Shown here: positions 1-7,296 of the stretch, one piece after another
Layout of the letters: each line of letters begins with the position of its first letter
Position numbering within the stretch: position 1 is the first letter of the stretch
NCBI GenBank assembly: GCA_031261085.1
Contig: JAISKB010000014.1
Span: 1-64,000, forward strand
Source of the DNA: Christensenellaceae bacterium
GTDB taxonomy: Bacteria > Bacillota > Clostridia > Christensenellales > CAG-138
Reading direction: 5' to 3'
Length of the DNA stretch: 64,000 nucleotides
The notes under the pieces: model-generated
Databases searched by the model: none
What the model was told of the DNA's origin: nothing
What the model saw: only the letters and a program-made list of their open reading frames with translations
Made by a program: the position numbers and the translations under genes

Positions 1-18
1 CGTGTGCTCTTCCGATCT
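1..18 (+). other. Illumina adapter remnant at contig end
   Basis: The first 18 bases, CGTGTGCTCTTCCGATCT, equal the 3' end of the standard Illumina TruSeq read-2 adapter. This is library sequence, not genome; biological sequence starts at about base 19. It shows that position 1 is the end of an assembled contig. Confidence 0.95.
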
Positions 19-90
19 TTCCCCTATATATTTCCTGCTCATACCATCAAGGCAGGGCGCGGGGACCAGCGCCCCCGCGAAACGTTTCCT
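19..90 (+). repeat. Partial copy of dispersed GC-rich intergenic repeat
   Basis: The stretch with CCCTATATATTTC, CTCATACC and GCGGGGACCAGCGCCCCCGC resembles the second half of the repeat at 4533-4765. It ends in GCGAAACGTTTCC, like the GCGAAAACGTTCCCC of the other copies. The assembly probably broke here because the repeat is multicopy. Confidence 0.6.
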
Positions 91-92
91 AA

Positions 93-108
93 TGTTTCAC
101 GTGAAACA
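93..108 (+). promoter_or_regulatory. parS: parS centromere site
   Basis: TGTTTCACGTGAAACA is a perfect 16-bp palindrome and an exact match to the bacterial chromosomal parS consensus (TGTTNCACGTGAAACA) bound by ParB/Spo0J. It lies just upstream of the parA promoter, as is common near oriC, and could also let ParB affect parAB expression. Confidence 0.97.
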
Positions 109-119
109 AAGCGATGGGA

Positions 120-148
120 TTGTGTTCGCCGCGCGGATGCTTTATAAT
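120..148 (+). promoter_or_regulatory. Sigma-A type promoter of parAB
   Basis: A perfect TATAAT lies at 143-148. TTGTGT at 120-125 is a weak -35, with a 17-bp spacer. Transcription would start near 155, about 33 nt before the parA start codon. Confidence 0.65.
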
Positions 149-187
149 GGTTACAGATAAATTTTATAAGTGTTTTGGAGGATTATT

Positions 188-961
188 GTGGCGAAGATAA
201 TCGCAGTTGCAAATCAAAAGGGCGGCGTGGGTAAAACCACTACGACGGTGAATCTCTCGGCATGCGTTGCGCAGGCCGGTAAACGCGTGCTGTGCGTGGA
301 TATCGACCCGCAGGGCAACAGCACCAGCGGCTTGGGCGTGCCCAAGGAAGAGCCGCAATACAGCACCTACGATGTGTTGATCAACAATATATCCGTGCAA
401 GAGGCGGCGGTTCCCTGCGCGGTGGAGGGCATGAAGGTGCTGGCCGCGCGCAAGGAGCTTTCGGGCGCGGAGGTGGAGTTGGTGAGCGTGCTCTCGCGGG
501 AAACGGTGTTGAAGCGCGCGCTGGATGCCGTGCGGCCGGATTATGACTACATATTCATCGACTGCCCGCCTTCGCTGGGGCTGCTGACCATCAACGCGCT
601 CACGGCGGCGGATACGCTGCTGGCGCCCATCCAGTGCGAATACTACGCCCTGGAGGGCCTGAGCGACCTGATGAATACCGTGAAGCTGGTGCGGGGCAAC
701 CTAAACCCGCGCATACAGGTAGAGGGCGTGGTGCTCACCATGTTCGACGCGCGCACGAATCTGAGCGCGCAGGTGGTGGCAGAGGTGAAAAAGTTTTTTA
801 AGAACAAGGTATATACCACCATCGTGCCCCGTTCCATACGCTTAAGCGAAGCGCCCAGCTTCGGCCTGCCCATCAGCCTGTATGACGACAAGAGCAACGG
901 CGCGCTGGCATATGCGGCGCTGGCGCAGGAGCTGCTCGCCGAAAACGAGAGGGAGGGCTAA
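188..961 (+). CDS. parA: Chromosome partitioning ATPase ParA (Soj)
   Basis: A 257-aa ParA/Soj ATPase that works with ParB on parS to segregate newly replicated origins. The deviant Walker A motif KGGVGKTT is at about residues 11-18, followed by CVDIDPQGN, and Walker B FIDCPPS is near residue 120. The length is typical. I chose GTG at 188 because GGAGG at 177-181 sits six bases upstream and the protein then starts MAKIIAVANQKGG; an in-frame GTG at 170 has no ribosome-binding site. parB follows after three bases, so the two are co-transcribed. The parS at 93-108 supports a chromosomal role. Confidence 0.97.
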   Translation: MAKIIAVANQKGGVGKTTTTVNLSACVAQAGKRVLCVDIDPQGNSTSGLGVPKEEPQYSTYDVLINNISVQEAAVPCAVEGMKVLAARKELSGAEVELVSVLSRETVLKRALDAVRPDYDYIFIDCPPSLGLLTINALTAADTLLAPIQCEYYALEGLSDLMNTVKLVRGNLNPRIQVEGVVLTMFDARTNLSAQVVAEVKKFFKNKVYTTIVPRSIRLSEAPSFGLPISLYDDKSNGALAYAALAQELLAENEREG

Positions 962-964
962 GCC

Positions 965-1819
965 ATGGCAGCAAAGCAAGCTTTGGGCAGGGGCCTGGAT
1001 GCCCTGCTGGGCGATTATGCCGAACCCGTCGGCGGCGTGCAGAACGTGGACGTATACGCGATAGATACCAACATAAGCCAGCCGCGCAAGGCGTTCGATG
1101 AGGATAAGCTCAAGGAGCTGGCGGAATCCATAAAGCGGCATGGCGTGGTGCAGCCCATACTCGTGCGCGCCAATGGCGAGCGATATACCATCATAGCGGG
1201 GGAACGCCGCTTCCGCGCGGCGCGCATAGCCGGGCTGGGCGAGGTGCCGGTGGTGGTAAAGGATATGGACGATGCCGAGGTGATGGAGGTTGCGCTGATA
1301 GAGAACCTGCAGCGCGAGGACTTAAACCCCGTCGAAGAAGCCGCGGCCATCCGTTTTTTGATGCAGCAGCACGACCTCACCCAAGAGGAGGTTTCGCGCA
1401 GGCTGAGCAAGAGCAGGCCGGTCATAGCCAACACGCTGCGCTTGCTGAGCCTGCCCGAGGATGTGCAGCAGCTGCTGCGGGAGGGCAAGCTGCAGGCCGG
1501 GCAGGCCCGCGCGCTGGCGGGGCTGCAATCCGCCGAAAAGCAGAGCGCACTGGCCGGTAAAATCGTGAACGAGGGCCTTTCAGCGCGGGCGGCCGAGGAA
1601 TTGGCCCGGCAGGAAAACGCCGAAAAGCCCGCTAAAAAGCAGCCCGCGCCGCCCAAGCCGGCCGATACGGATTTGCTGGCCGCGCAGGAAACCCTGCGGG
1701 AAGCGTTGGGCACCAAGGTATCCATACAAGGCAGCCCAAAGCGGGGCAAAATCATCATCGAATACTATTCGGCGGAGGACTTGCAGGGCATATATGACAT
1801 GCTTGCCGCACAGCGGTAA
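965..1819 (+). CDS. parB: Chromosome partitioning protein ParB (Spo0J)
   Basis: A 284-aa ParB/Spo0J protein, a CTPase clamp that loads on parS. It opens with the family signature LGRGLDALLGDY. The N-terminal nuclease-like fold carries the CTP-binding motif GERRFRAA at about residues 79-86, then ENLQREDLNPVEEA and a helix-turn-helix (TQEEVSRRLSKSRPVIANTLRLL, about 140-162). A basic linker with AEKPAKKQPAPPK precedes the C-terminal dimerisation domain. It starts three bases after the parA stop and takes its ribosome-binding site from GAGAGGGAGG in the end of parA. Confidence 0.97.
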   Translation: MAAKQALGRGLDALLGDYAEPVGGVQNVDVYAIDTNISQPRKAFDEDKLKELAESIKRHGVVQPILVRANGERYTIIAGERRFRAARIAGLGEVPVVVKDMDDAEVMEVALIENLQREDLNPVEEAAAIRFLMQQHDLTQEEVSRRLSKSRPVIANTLRLLSLPEDVQQLLREGKLQAGQARALAGLQSAEKQSALAGKIVNEGLSARAAEELARQENAEKPAKKQPAPPKPADTDLLAAQETLREALGTKVSIQGSPKRGKIIIEYYSAEDLQGIYDMLAAQR

Positions 1820-1831
1820 GGGAGGGTGCGT

Positions 1832-2179
1832 ATGCAAAAGGATTTGGGGTATAGGGCGCAGCTGCGCGTGTTTTGCAAGGGTGAAAAGTGTTTTGGCCGG
1901 GGTATTGCCGAGCTGCTCACCCGCGTGCGGGCCTGCCGCTCGCTGCGCGCCGCCGCCATGGAGATGAACCTGGCCTATTCCAAGGCGTGGCGCATCATAA
2001 AAACCAGCGAGGAGATATTCGGCTGTAAGCTGCTCGTATCCCAAACCGGCGGGCAGCATGGGGGCGGGGCCTCCCTTACGCCGGAGGCCGAGGACTTATT
2101 GGCCCGCTATGCGCGCTTTGTAGAGGAATCCCACGCGGCGATGGACGCCATCTTCGAGCGGTGCTTTTTGCAGGATTAG
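1832..2179 (+). CDS. ModE N-terminal-like winged-helix regulator
   Basis: A 115-aa protein resembling the N-terminal LysR-type winged-helix domain of the molybdate regulator ModE, without its molybdate-binding TOBE domains. The core ACRSLRAAAMEMNLAYSKAW is typical of this helix-turn-helix. Stand-alone forms are frequent beside molybdenum genes. ATG 1832 is chosen over GTG 1826 because GGAGG at 1821-1825 gives normal spacing. It lies between parB and yqeC on the same strand and may regulate the molybdenum genes; it could equally be a LysR-like regulator with another signal. Confidence 0.8.
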   Translation: MQKDLGYRAQLRVFCKGEKCFGRGIAELLTRVRACRSLRAAAMEMNLAYSKAWRIIKTSEEIFGCKLLVSQTGGQHGGGASLTPEAEDLLARYARFVEESHAAMDAIFERCFLQD

Positions 2180-2216
2180 CGCAAACGCCGCTTTGCCGCG
2201 GCAAAGGAGCATGCGT

Positions 2217-2915
2217 ATGGAGCTATCGCAAGCGCTGCGCATAGAGCGCGGCGTTACATCCATCATAGGCGGCGGGGGGAAATCCACGCTGCTGCTTTTA
2301 TTGGGGAAGGAGCTTGCGGCAAACGGCGCCAAAACGGTGCTGTGCACCACCGCGCATATGTATCCGCCGCAAGGCGTGCCGCTGGTTACCGGCGGGGAAG
2401 AAGATATACTGCGGCAGCTGGGGCAAAGCGAGCTCGTTTGCGCGGGCGCGCCTGCCGAGGAGGGCAAGCTGCAGCAAAGCCAAATCGGCGTAAACAGGCT
2501 GGCCGCGCTTGCCGAATATGTGCTGATAGAGGCGGATGGCTCCCGTGGGTTGCCGCTTAAAGCGCATGCGGCATACGAGCCGAATGTTCCACGTGAAACA
2601 GTGCGGCTGGTTTATGTAGTAGGCATGCAGGGCATAGGGAAGCCTATAAGCGCCTGTGCGCACCGCCCCGCGCTCTATGCGGCGCTGCTGGGCAGGGAGG
2701 AAACGCATATCGTTACGCCCGCGGATGCGATGGCGGCCATGGCTGCCGAGGGGTTTGGGCACGCGGTGGCGCTGTTGAACCAGGCCGAGGGCGCGCGGCT
2801 GCAGTTTGCGCGGCAGGCGGCGGCAGGGTATGCCGGGCGCGCGGTGATTTCGAGTTTACAGGGCAAAAGCCCGGTGTTGGAAATATGGGAAGGTGGTATG
2901 AGTATACTATGTTGA
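2217..2915 (+). CDS. yqeC: Selenium-dependent molybdenum cofactor accessory protein YqeC
   Basis: A 232-aa YqeC-family protein, a putative P-loop NTPase found in genomes with selenium-dependent molybdenum hydroxylases. Visible features are the glycine-rich loop SIIGGGGKSTLLLLLG near residues 14-29, CTTAHMYPP, and IEADGSRGLPLKAH, typical of the family. ATG 2217 follows AAAGGAG (2203-2209) by seven bases; ATG 2211 is too close to it. The last codons overlap the start of yqeB. A parS site lies inside the gene at 2585-2600. The biochemical role is inferred from family co-occurrence. Confidence 0.88.
   Translation: MELSQALRIERGVTSIIGGGGKSTLLLLLGKELAANGAKTVLCTTAHMYPPQGVPLVTGGEEDILRQLGQSELVCAGAPAEEGKLQQSQIGVNRLAALAEYVLIEADGSRGLPLKAHAAYEPNVPRETVRLVYVVGMQGIGKPISACAHRPALYAALLGREETHIVTPADAMAAMAAEGFGHAVALLNQAEGARLQFARQAAAGYAGRAVISSLQGKSPVLEIWEGGMSILC
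2585..2600 (+). promoter_or_regulatory. parS: Second parS site, inside yqeC
   Basis: TGTTCCACGTGAAACA matches TGTTNCACGTGAAACA at every fixed base and differs from the site at 93-108 only at the degenerate position. It is embedded in the yqeC reading frame, where it encodes part of NVPRETV. Clusters of parS within a few kb of parAB are usual near oriC. Confidence 0.93.
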
Positions 2916-4195
2916 TTGTGATCAAGGGCGCGGGGGATTTGGCCAGCGGGGTGGCGGTACGGCTGCACCGGGCGGGGCACAGGGTGGTTATGACCGATTT
3001 GCCGGTGCCTACGGCGATACGCCGCACGGTGAGCTTTTGCCCGGCGCTGGTAGCGGGCAGCGCGCAGGTAGAGGGCATAGTGGGCCGCCGCGCGGCGGAG
3101 GCTGCGGATATTTGGCGCATAATAAACGCGGGGGAGATACCCGTATTGGCGGACCCGGAGGCACATTGCATACGCGCGCTCAAGCCGGATGTGGTGGTGG
3201 ACGCCATCATAGCCAAGCGGAACACCGGCACCGGCCTAACGGATGCGCCCATCGTCATCGCGCTGGGCCCCGGCTTTACCGGGGGTGTGGATTGCCACGC
3301 CGCCATCGAAACCATGCGCGGGCACGATTTTGGCCGGGTATGTTACGCGGGCGGCACCACAGAGAACACCGGCGTGCCAGGGTTGATTGGCGGCTACGCG
3401 GAGGAGCGCGTGATGCACGCGCCCTGCGCGGGGGAATTTCACGCGGTGCGGCAGATTGGGGATATGATCGAAGCGGGCGAAACCGTGGCCTATGTGGGCG
3501 GTATGGAGGTGCAGAGCGATATTTCGGGCATACTGCGCGGCGTGCTGTCGAGTGGCATCGTTGCGCCCAAGGGCATGAAGTGCGCGGATGTGGACCCGCG
3601 CTGTAAAAGGGAGCACTGTTTTTCGGTATCCGATAAGGCGCGGGGCTTGGGCGGCGCGGTGCTCGAAGCGATAGGGTATTTGCATGCCGCCGCGCGGGGC
3701 ACGGTTATAGAAGCCGCACAGCTGCGGCGGCAGGATAAATCGTTGGAGGAAAAGGCCGCAATCGTAAGCATACTCGACGAATGCAAGGTTTGCCGCTTAG
3801 GCATTGCGGAGGCGGGGGAGAGCGCCTATGTTGTGCCGCTCAATTTTGGCTATACTTGGCCCCAGGATGGCGCGCTCTCGCTGTATTTCCACGGCGCAAA
3901 AACGGGTAAAAAGATGAGCTTGCTCCGGCGGTGCCCAGTCGTCGCCTTCGAGATGGATTGCGGCCACACGCTAAAGCCGGCGGAAGAGGCCTGCGGGTAT
4001 GGGTATGCGTTCCGAAGCCTTATGGGAGAGGGTCAGGTGGTGTTTTTGGAGGATGCCGGCCAAAAGGCAGAGGGGCTATCCGCGCTTATGCTGCGGCAAA
4101 CGGGCCGGCGGTTTGACTTCGATGCGGCGGCAACCGAAAACGTGGCGGTTTATCGCTTGGATGTGCATAGGATCAGCGCAAAAGAGGGGAAATGA
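2909..4195 (+). CDS. yqeB: YqeB fused to a NimA-like flavoprotein domain
   Basis: A 428-aa fusion. Residues 1 to about 258 are YqeB, a selenium-dependent molybdenum cofactor protein (VIKGAGDLASGVAVRLHRAGHRVVMTD; PGFTGGVDCHAAIET; DVDPRCKREHCFSVSDKARGLGGAVLEA). Residues about 271-425 are a pyridoxamine-5'-phosphate-oxidase-like, NimA-type FMN-binding domain (CKVCRLGIAE, YVVPLNFGY, LYFHGAKTGKK, VAFEMDC, YRS-type core). ATG 2909 overlaps the end of yqeC by seven bases, so translation is probably coupled. I see no internal start that would separate the domains. The NimA-like part could be a flavin reductase serving cofactor maturation, which is inference. Confidence 0.88.
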   Translation: MLIVIKGAGDLASGVAVRLHRAGHRVVMTDLPVPTAIRRTVSFCPALVAGSAQVEGIVGRRAAEAADIWRIINAGEIPVLADPEAHCIRALKPDVVVDAIIAKRNTGTGLTDAPIVIALGPGFTGGVDCHAAIETMRGHDFGRVCYAGGTTENTGVPGLIGGYAEERVMHAPCAGEFHAVRQIGDMIEAGETVAYVGGMEVQSDISGILRGVLSSGIVAPKGMKCADVDPRCKREHCFSVSDKARGLGGAVLEAIGYLHAAARGTVIEAAQLRRQDKSLEEKAAIVSILDECKVCRLGIAEAGESAYVVPLNFGYTWPQDGALSLYFHGAKTGKKMSLLRRCPVVAFEMDCGHTLKPAEEACGYGYAFRSLMGEGQVVFLEDAGQKAEGLSALMLRQTGRRFDFDAAATENVAVYRLDVHRISAKEGK

Positions 4196-4532
4196 GAGGG
4201 GCTTTGCCCCACGTTCCGATTTTGGGGCTTCGCCCAACGCTAAACGAGTTTATGGGCCGAACGAGTTTTTGGGGCTCCGCCCCACGCCCCGGCAGGGGAG
4301 CTGGCTCCCCTGCACCCCCACTTCTTTGGCGCATCCCAAAGAAGCAAAGGATGATATTGCGCGGTGAGCAATATAGCAACAGCGCCTTATTGGGCGCTTT
4401 TATATGGGCCAACACTAGCAGAAATGCCGGATTTATAGGCTCAAACAGGCGCGGAGAAGCGTCCCCTGGCGCAGTGGGGTCAAGGCGTATAAACGGGATT
4501 TAGCTGGAGAAAACTCCGGCTTTTATTTTATC
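4196..4532 (+). other. Intergenic region rich in GC hairpins
   Basis: No gene is supported here. The stretch 4196-4345 holds several short inverted repeats, such as GGGGCTTTGCCCC, GGGGCTCCGCCCC, GGGGAGCTGGCTCCCC and CTTCTTTGG...CCAAAGAAG. These may end the yqeB transcript and belong to the dispersed repeat class. After 4402 nothing was recognised up to the repeat at 4533. Confidence 0.6.
4381..4402 (+). terminator. Weak intrinsic terminator
   Basis: AGCGCC and GGCGCT form a 6-bp stem with a 6-base loop followed by TTTTATAT. It lies about 190 bases after the yqeB stop and could end that operon. Confidence 0.4.
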
Positions 4533-4765
4533 GAAAGAAACTTGAAGGAACTTCTCTCTATGGGGAAACGACCAAAATATCTCCTAAAAAAATGAATTCT
4601 CTCCATGCGAAGGGGTCTGGGGACGGCGCCCCGTCCCCAGCCGGGGTGCGGGGGCAGGTGCCCCCACGAAACGTTCCCCCTATATATTTCTCACTCATAC
4701 CGTTAAGCTGGGGTGCGGGGGGCACCTGCCTCCGCAAAAACGTTCCCCAAAAAATTCTTCTCCTT
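4533..4765 (+). repeat. Dispersed intergenic repeat, copy A
   Basis: The repeat starts with an ACTTGAAGGAACTTCTCTC-type block and runs through CCATGCGAAGGGGTCTGGGG. It contains two hairpins: CTGGGGACGG/CCGTCCCCAG at 4617-4640 with loop CGCC, and GGGGGCA/TGCCCCC at 4650-4665. GAAACGTTCCCC follows. A second, diverged hairpin block (CACTCATACCGTTAAG, GGGGGGCACCTGCC) extends it to about 4765. Copies B and C (33735-33905 and, inverted, 38925-39135) share order and sequence. Confidence 0.85.
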
Positions 4766-4978
4766 AAATCAAAGCAGGAGATAAAGTATAAAATCCCTTT
4801 CCCCCAAAAACCAGCATCAAACCAACGCCCAAAAGCACGCAAATACCGCAACAAGCCGGGGGCGTGCCCGCTCATAACAACATTTTTGATACCCCGGGCA
4901 AAAAAGCGTGAAAAAATCAGAAAATATCTGATAAAAATCAAGTTATAATGTTAACATACGGTAAAACGACATAATGAG

Positions 4979-5005
4979 AAAAACGCGCTTTTTGGGCGCG
5001 TTTTT
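4979..5005 (-). terminator. Terminator of typA
   Basis: AAAAACGCGC and GCGCGTTTTT form a strong stem about 33 bases beyond the typA stop. It has A and T runs on both sides and can work in both directions. Confidence 0.8.
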
Positions 5006-5037
5006 GATGAATTTCTGTACGATATAGCCGGAGGGAC

Positions 5038-6867
5038 TTACCCGTTTGCGCGGTGCGCATGCTTGGTGCGCGCATCCTTGGAGAGCAGCTTTTTGCGCAG
5101 GCGGATGGACTTGGGCGTAACCTCCACCAGCTCATCCTCCGCGATGAATTCGATGCACTGCTCCAGGCTCAGTTGGGCGGGCGGGGTAAGGCGCAGGGCT
5201 TCATCGCTGCCCGAAGCGCGGATGTTGGTGACGTGCTTCTTTTTGCACACGTTCACCACGATATCCTCATTGCGGGCGCATTCGCCCACGACCTGGCCCT
5301 CGTACACCGGCACGCCGGGCCCCACGAACAGGCGGCCGCGCTCCTGCGTGTTGAACAGGCCATAGCCGGAGGTATCGCCGGTCTCGTGGCACACGAGGCT
5401 GCCCCGCGGGCGCTCCTCCATATCGCCCTTATAGGGCTCGTAGCCGTGGAATATATGGCTCATGACGCCGTTGCCCCGGGTATCGGTCAGCAGCTCGCTG
5501 CGGTAACCCATCAGGCTGCGGGCGGGGATGGTGAATATCAGCCGGGAGGTGGCGCCGTCGTTTTCGGTGAGCATATTGAGCAGCTCGGCTTTGCGCTGGC
5601 CCAGCTTTTCCATAACGGCGCCCACATATTCTTGCGGAACATCTATGGTAAGCTCCTCGATGGGCTCTAGCACCTTGCCGCGGGCATCGGTTTTGAGTAT
5701 GACCTTGGGGCGGGATACCGCAAATTCATATTCCTGCCGCCGCATCTGCTCTATCAGGATGGAGAGGTGCAGTTCCCCGCGCCCGCTCACCTTGAACATA
5801 TCGGTGGACTCGGTTTCCTCCACCCGCATGGATACGTTGGTTTCCACCTCTTTAAACAGGCGGTCGCGCAGGTTGCGGCTGGTTACATATTTGCCCTCCT
5901 TGCCCGCGAAGGGGCTGTCGTTTACCACAAACATCATGGATACCGTGGGCTCGTCGATGTGCACGAAGGGCAGCGGCTCTATGCAGGCGCTGTCGCAGGC
6001 GGTTTCGCCTATGCTCAGCCCGGTCACGCCGGCCACCGCCACGATTTCACCGGCCTCGGCCTCCTCGATTTCTACCCGCTTTAACCCTTCAAAACGGTAT
6101 AGGCGGGAGAGCTTTACCTCGCGCTCGCTATCCTGCGCGCCGCCGCACAGCGTCACGACCTGGTTGCGGCTGGCCCGCCCGCGCGCGATGCGTCCTACGC
6201 CGATGCGGCCCACATATTCATCGTAATCGATGGTGGAAAATAAAATCTGCAGCGGCGCTTCGGGGTCGCCGGTGGGGGCGGGCACCGCCGAGAGTATGGT
6301 GTCGAACAGCGGCTGCATGTCGTTGCCCAGGCGCTCCGGGTCCAGGCTGCTGTAGCCATCCCGCGCGCTGGCATATACCACGGGGAAATCCAGTTGCTCC
6401 GCCGAGGCGCCAAGATCCATAAACAGCTCCAGCGTTTCATCCACCACCTCGAGCGGGCGCGCGCCGGGCCTATCCACCTTGTTTACCACCACCACCGGCA
6501 CTTTGCCCAGCGCCAGGGCCTTGCCCAGCACAAACCGGGTTTGCGGCATGCAGCCTTCAAAGGCATCCACCAGCAGCAGCACGCCATCCACCATCTGCAG
6601 TATGCGCTCCACTTCGCCGCCAAAGTCGGCGTGGCCGGGGGTGTCTACGATGTTGAAACGGCAGCCGTTGTAGTTGACCGCGGTGTTTTTGGAAAGTATG
6701 GTGATGCCGCGCTCGCGCTCCAAATCGCCGCTGTCCATCACGCGCTCCTGCACCTGCTCGTTTATGCGGAATACGCCGCTTTGGCGCAGCAGCTGATCCA
6801 CCAATGTGGTTTTGCCATGATCGACGTGCGCAATGATGGCGATGTTGCGGATGTTCTCGTTTGCCAT
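5038..6867 (-). CDS. typA: Ribosome-associated GTPase TypA/BipA
   Basis: A 609-aa translational GTPase of the TypA/BipA family, which binds the ribosome and helps 50S assembly and stress adaptation. The G1 motif AHVDHGKT is at residues 13-20, RERGITI (G2 region) near 51-57, DTPGHADF (G3) near 75 and NKVDRPGA (G4) near 129. EF-G-like domains III and V and the specific C-terminal domain ending near TPKSIRLRKKLL follow. Length is normal. It is monocistronic, with a terminator just downstream and an AT-rich 240-bp upstream region. Confidence 0.98.
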   Translation of the reverse strand: MANENIRNIAIIAHVDHGKTTLVDQLLRQSGVFRINEQVQERVMDSGDLERERGITILSKNTAVNYNGCRFNIVDTPGHADFGGEVERILQMVDGVLLLVDAFEGCMPQTRFVLGKALALGKVPVVVVNKVDRPGARPLEVVDETLELFMDLGASAEQLDFPVVYASARDGYSSLDPERLGNDMQPLFDTILSAVPAPTGDPEAPLQILFSTIDYDEYVGRIGVGRIARGRASRNQVVTLCGGAQDSEREVKLSRLYRFEGLKRVEIEEAEAGEIVAVAGVTGLSIGETACDSACIEPLPFVHIDEPTVSMMFVVNDSPFAGKEGKYVTSRNLRDRLFKEVETNVSMRVEETESTDMFKVSGRGELHLSILIEQMRRQEYEFAVSRPKVILKTDARGKVLEPIEELTIDVPQEYVGAVMEKLGQRKAELLNMLTENDGATSRLIFTIPARSLMGYRSELLTDTRGNGVMSHIFHGYEPYKGDMEERPRGSLVCHETGDTSGYGLFNTQERGRLFVGPGVPVYEGQVVGECARNEDIVVNVCKKKHVTNIRASGSDEALRLTPPAQLSLEQCIEFIAEDELVEVTPKSIRLRKKLLSKDARTKHAHRANG

Positions 6868-7088
6868 AAATAAATAAACCTCGCTTATATTCTAAAACTC
6901 TTAAATCAACAATCCTAAATTCTAACCTAAATTTTAAATTAACAATCCATAATTATCAATCCATACAGCAACGTATTATATCGCACAACGCGCCCGGTTA
7001 CAAGTGTTCAAAAGCTGGAATATGCTTTTTTTTGGGGATATTTCGGCTTTTGGGGGCATGTGTGCGCCCTTGGTGAACAAAAAAGCGG
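6868..7088. other. AT-rich intergenic region between typA and thiT
   Basis: About 220 bases separate two divergent genes. The part 6900-6965 contains imperfect repeats of the type AACAATCC-AAATT. It must hold the typA promoter, but I could not place one with confidence. No gene is supported. Confidence 0.5.
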
Positions 7089-7116
7089 TTGACGCGCGGC
7101 GCATACATGCTATAAT
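7089..7116 (+). promoter_or_regulatory. Sigma-A promoter of the thiT leader
   Basis: TTGACG at 7089-7094 and a perfect TATAAT at 7111-7116 are spaced by 16 bp. Transcription would start near 7123, a few bases before the TPP riboswitch. Confidence 0.85.
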
Positions 7117-7140
7117 AACAACAATTAAATAGAATGTCAC

Positions 7141-7222
7141 GCTGGGGGTGCTGAAGCGTTGCTTCGGCTGAGATAACACCCCGGAACCTGTTCGGATAAT
7201 ACCGGCGTAGGAAAGCGGCAGC
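7141..7222 (+). promoter_or_regulatory. TPP riboswitch (THI element)
   Basis: The conserved TPP aptamer elements occur in order: GGGGGTGCT, GGCTGAGATAACACCCC (the CUGAGA pyrimidine-sensing loop), GGAACCTG and GGATAATACCGGCGTAGGAAAG. The pairing GGGGTG/CACCCC closes the first helix. It lies between the promoter at 7089-7116 and the thiamine transporter gene thiT, and should shut the gene off when thiamine pyrophosphate is plentiful. Confidence 0.96.
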
Positions 7223-7246
7223 ATATAAGAACTTCGGTCTTGATGT

Positions 7247-7294
7247 CTCCGTTTACTGGCGGGGGCATTCTTAAAAAAAGACGGAGGTTTTTTT
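7247..7294 (+). terminator. Riboswitch-linked terminator overlapping the thiT ribosome-binding site
   Basis: CTCCGT (7247-7252) pairs with ACGGAG (7281-7286), extended by G-U pairs on both sides, and is followed by seven T residues (7288-7294). The 3' arm contains the Shine-Dalgarno GGAGG (7283-7287) of thiT. One hairpin could thus terminate transcription and mask the ribosome-binding site. The 28-base loop is unusually large. Confidence 0.6.
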
Positions 7295-7296
7295 GT

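Noticed and set aside
4558..4948. Open frames on both strands in the intergenic repeat
   Set aside because: They are produced by GC-rich repeat copy A and have no start signals or protein-like sequence.
5053..6873. Several plus-strand open frames within typA
   Set aside because: Antisense shadows in a GC-rich gene; TypA is complete and conserved on the minus strand.
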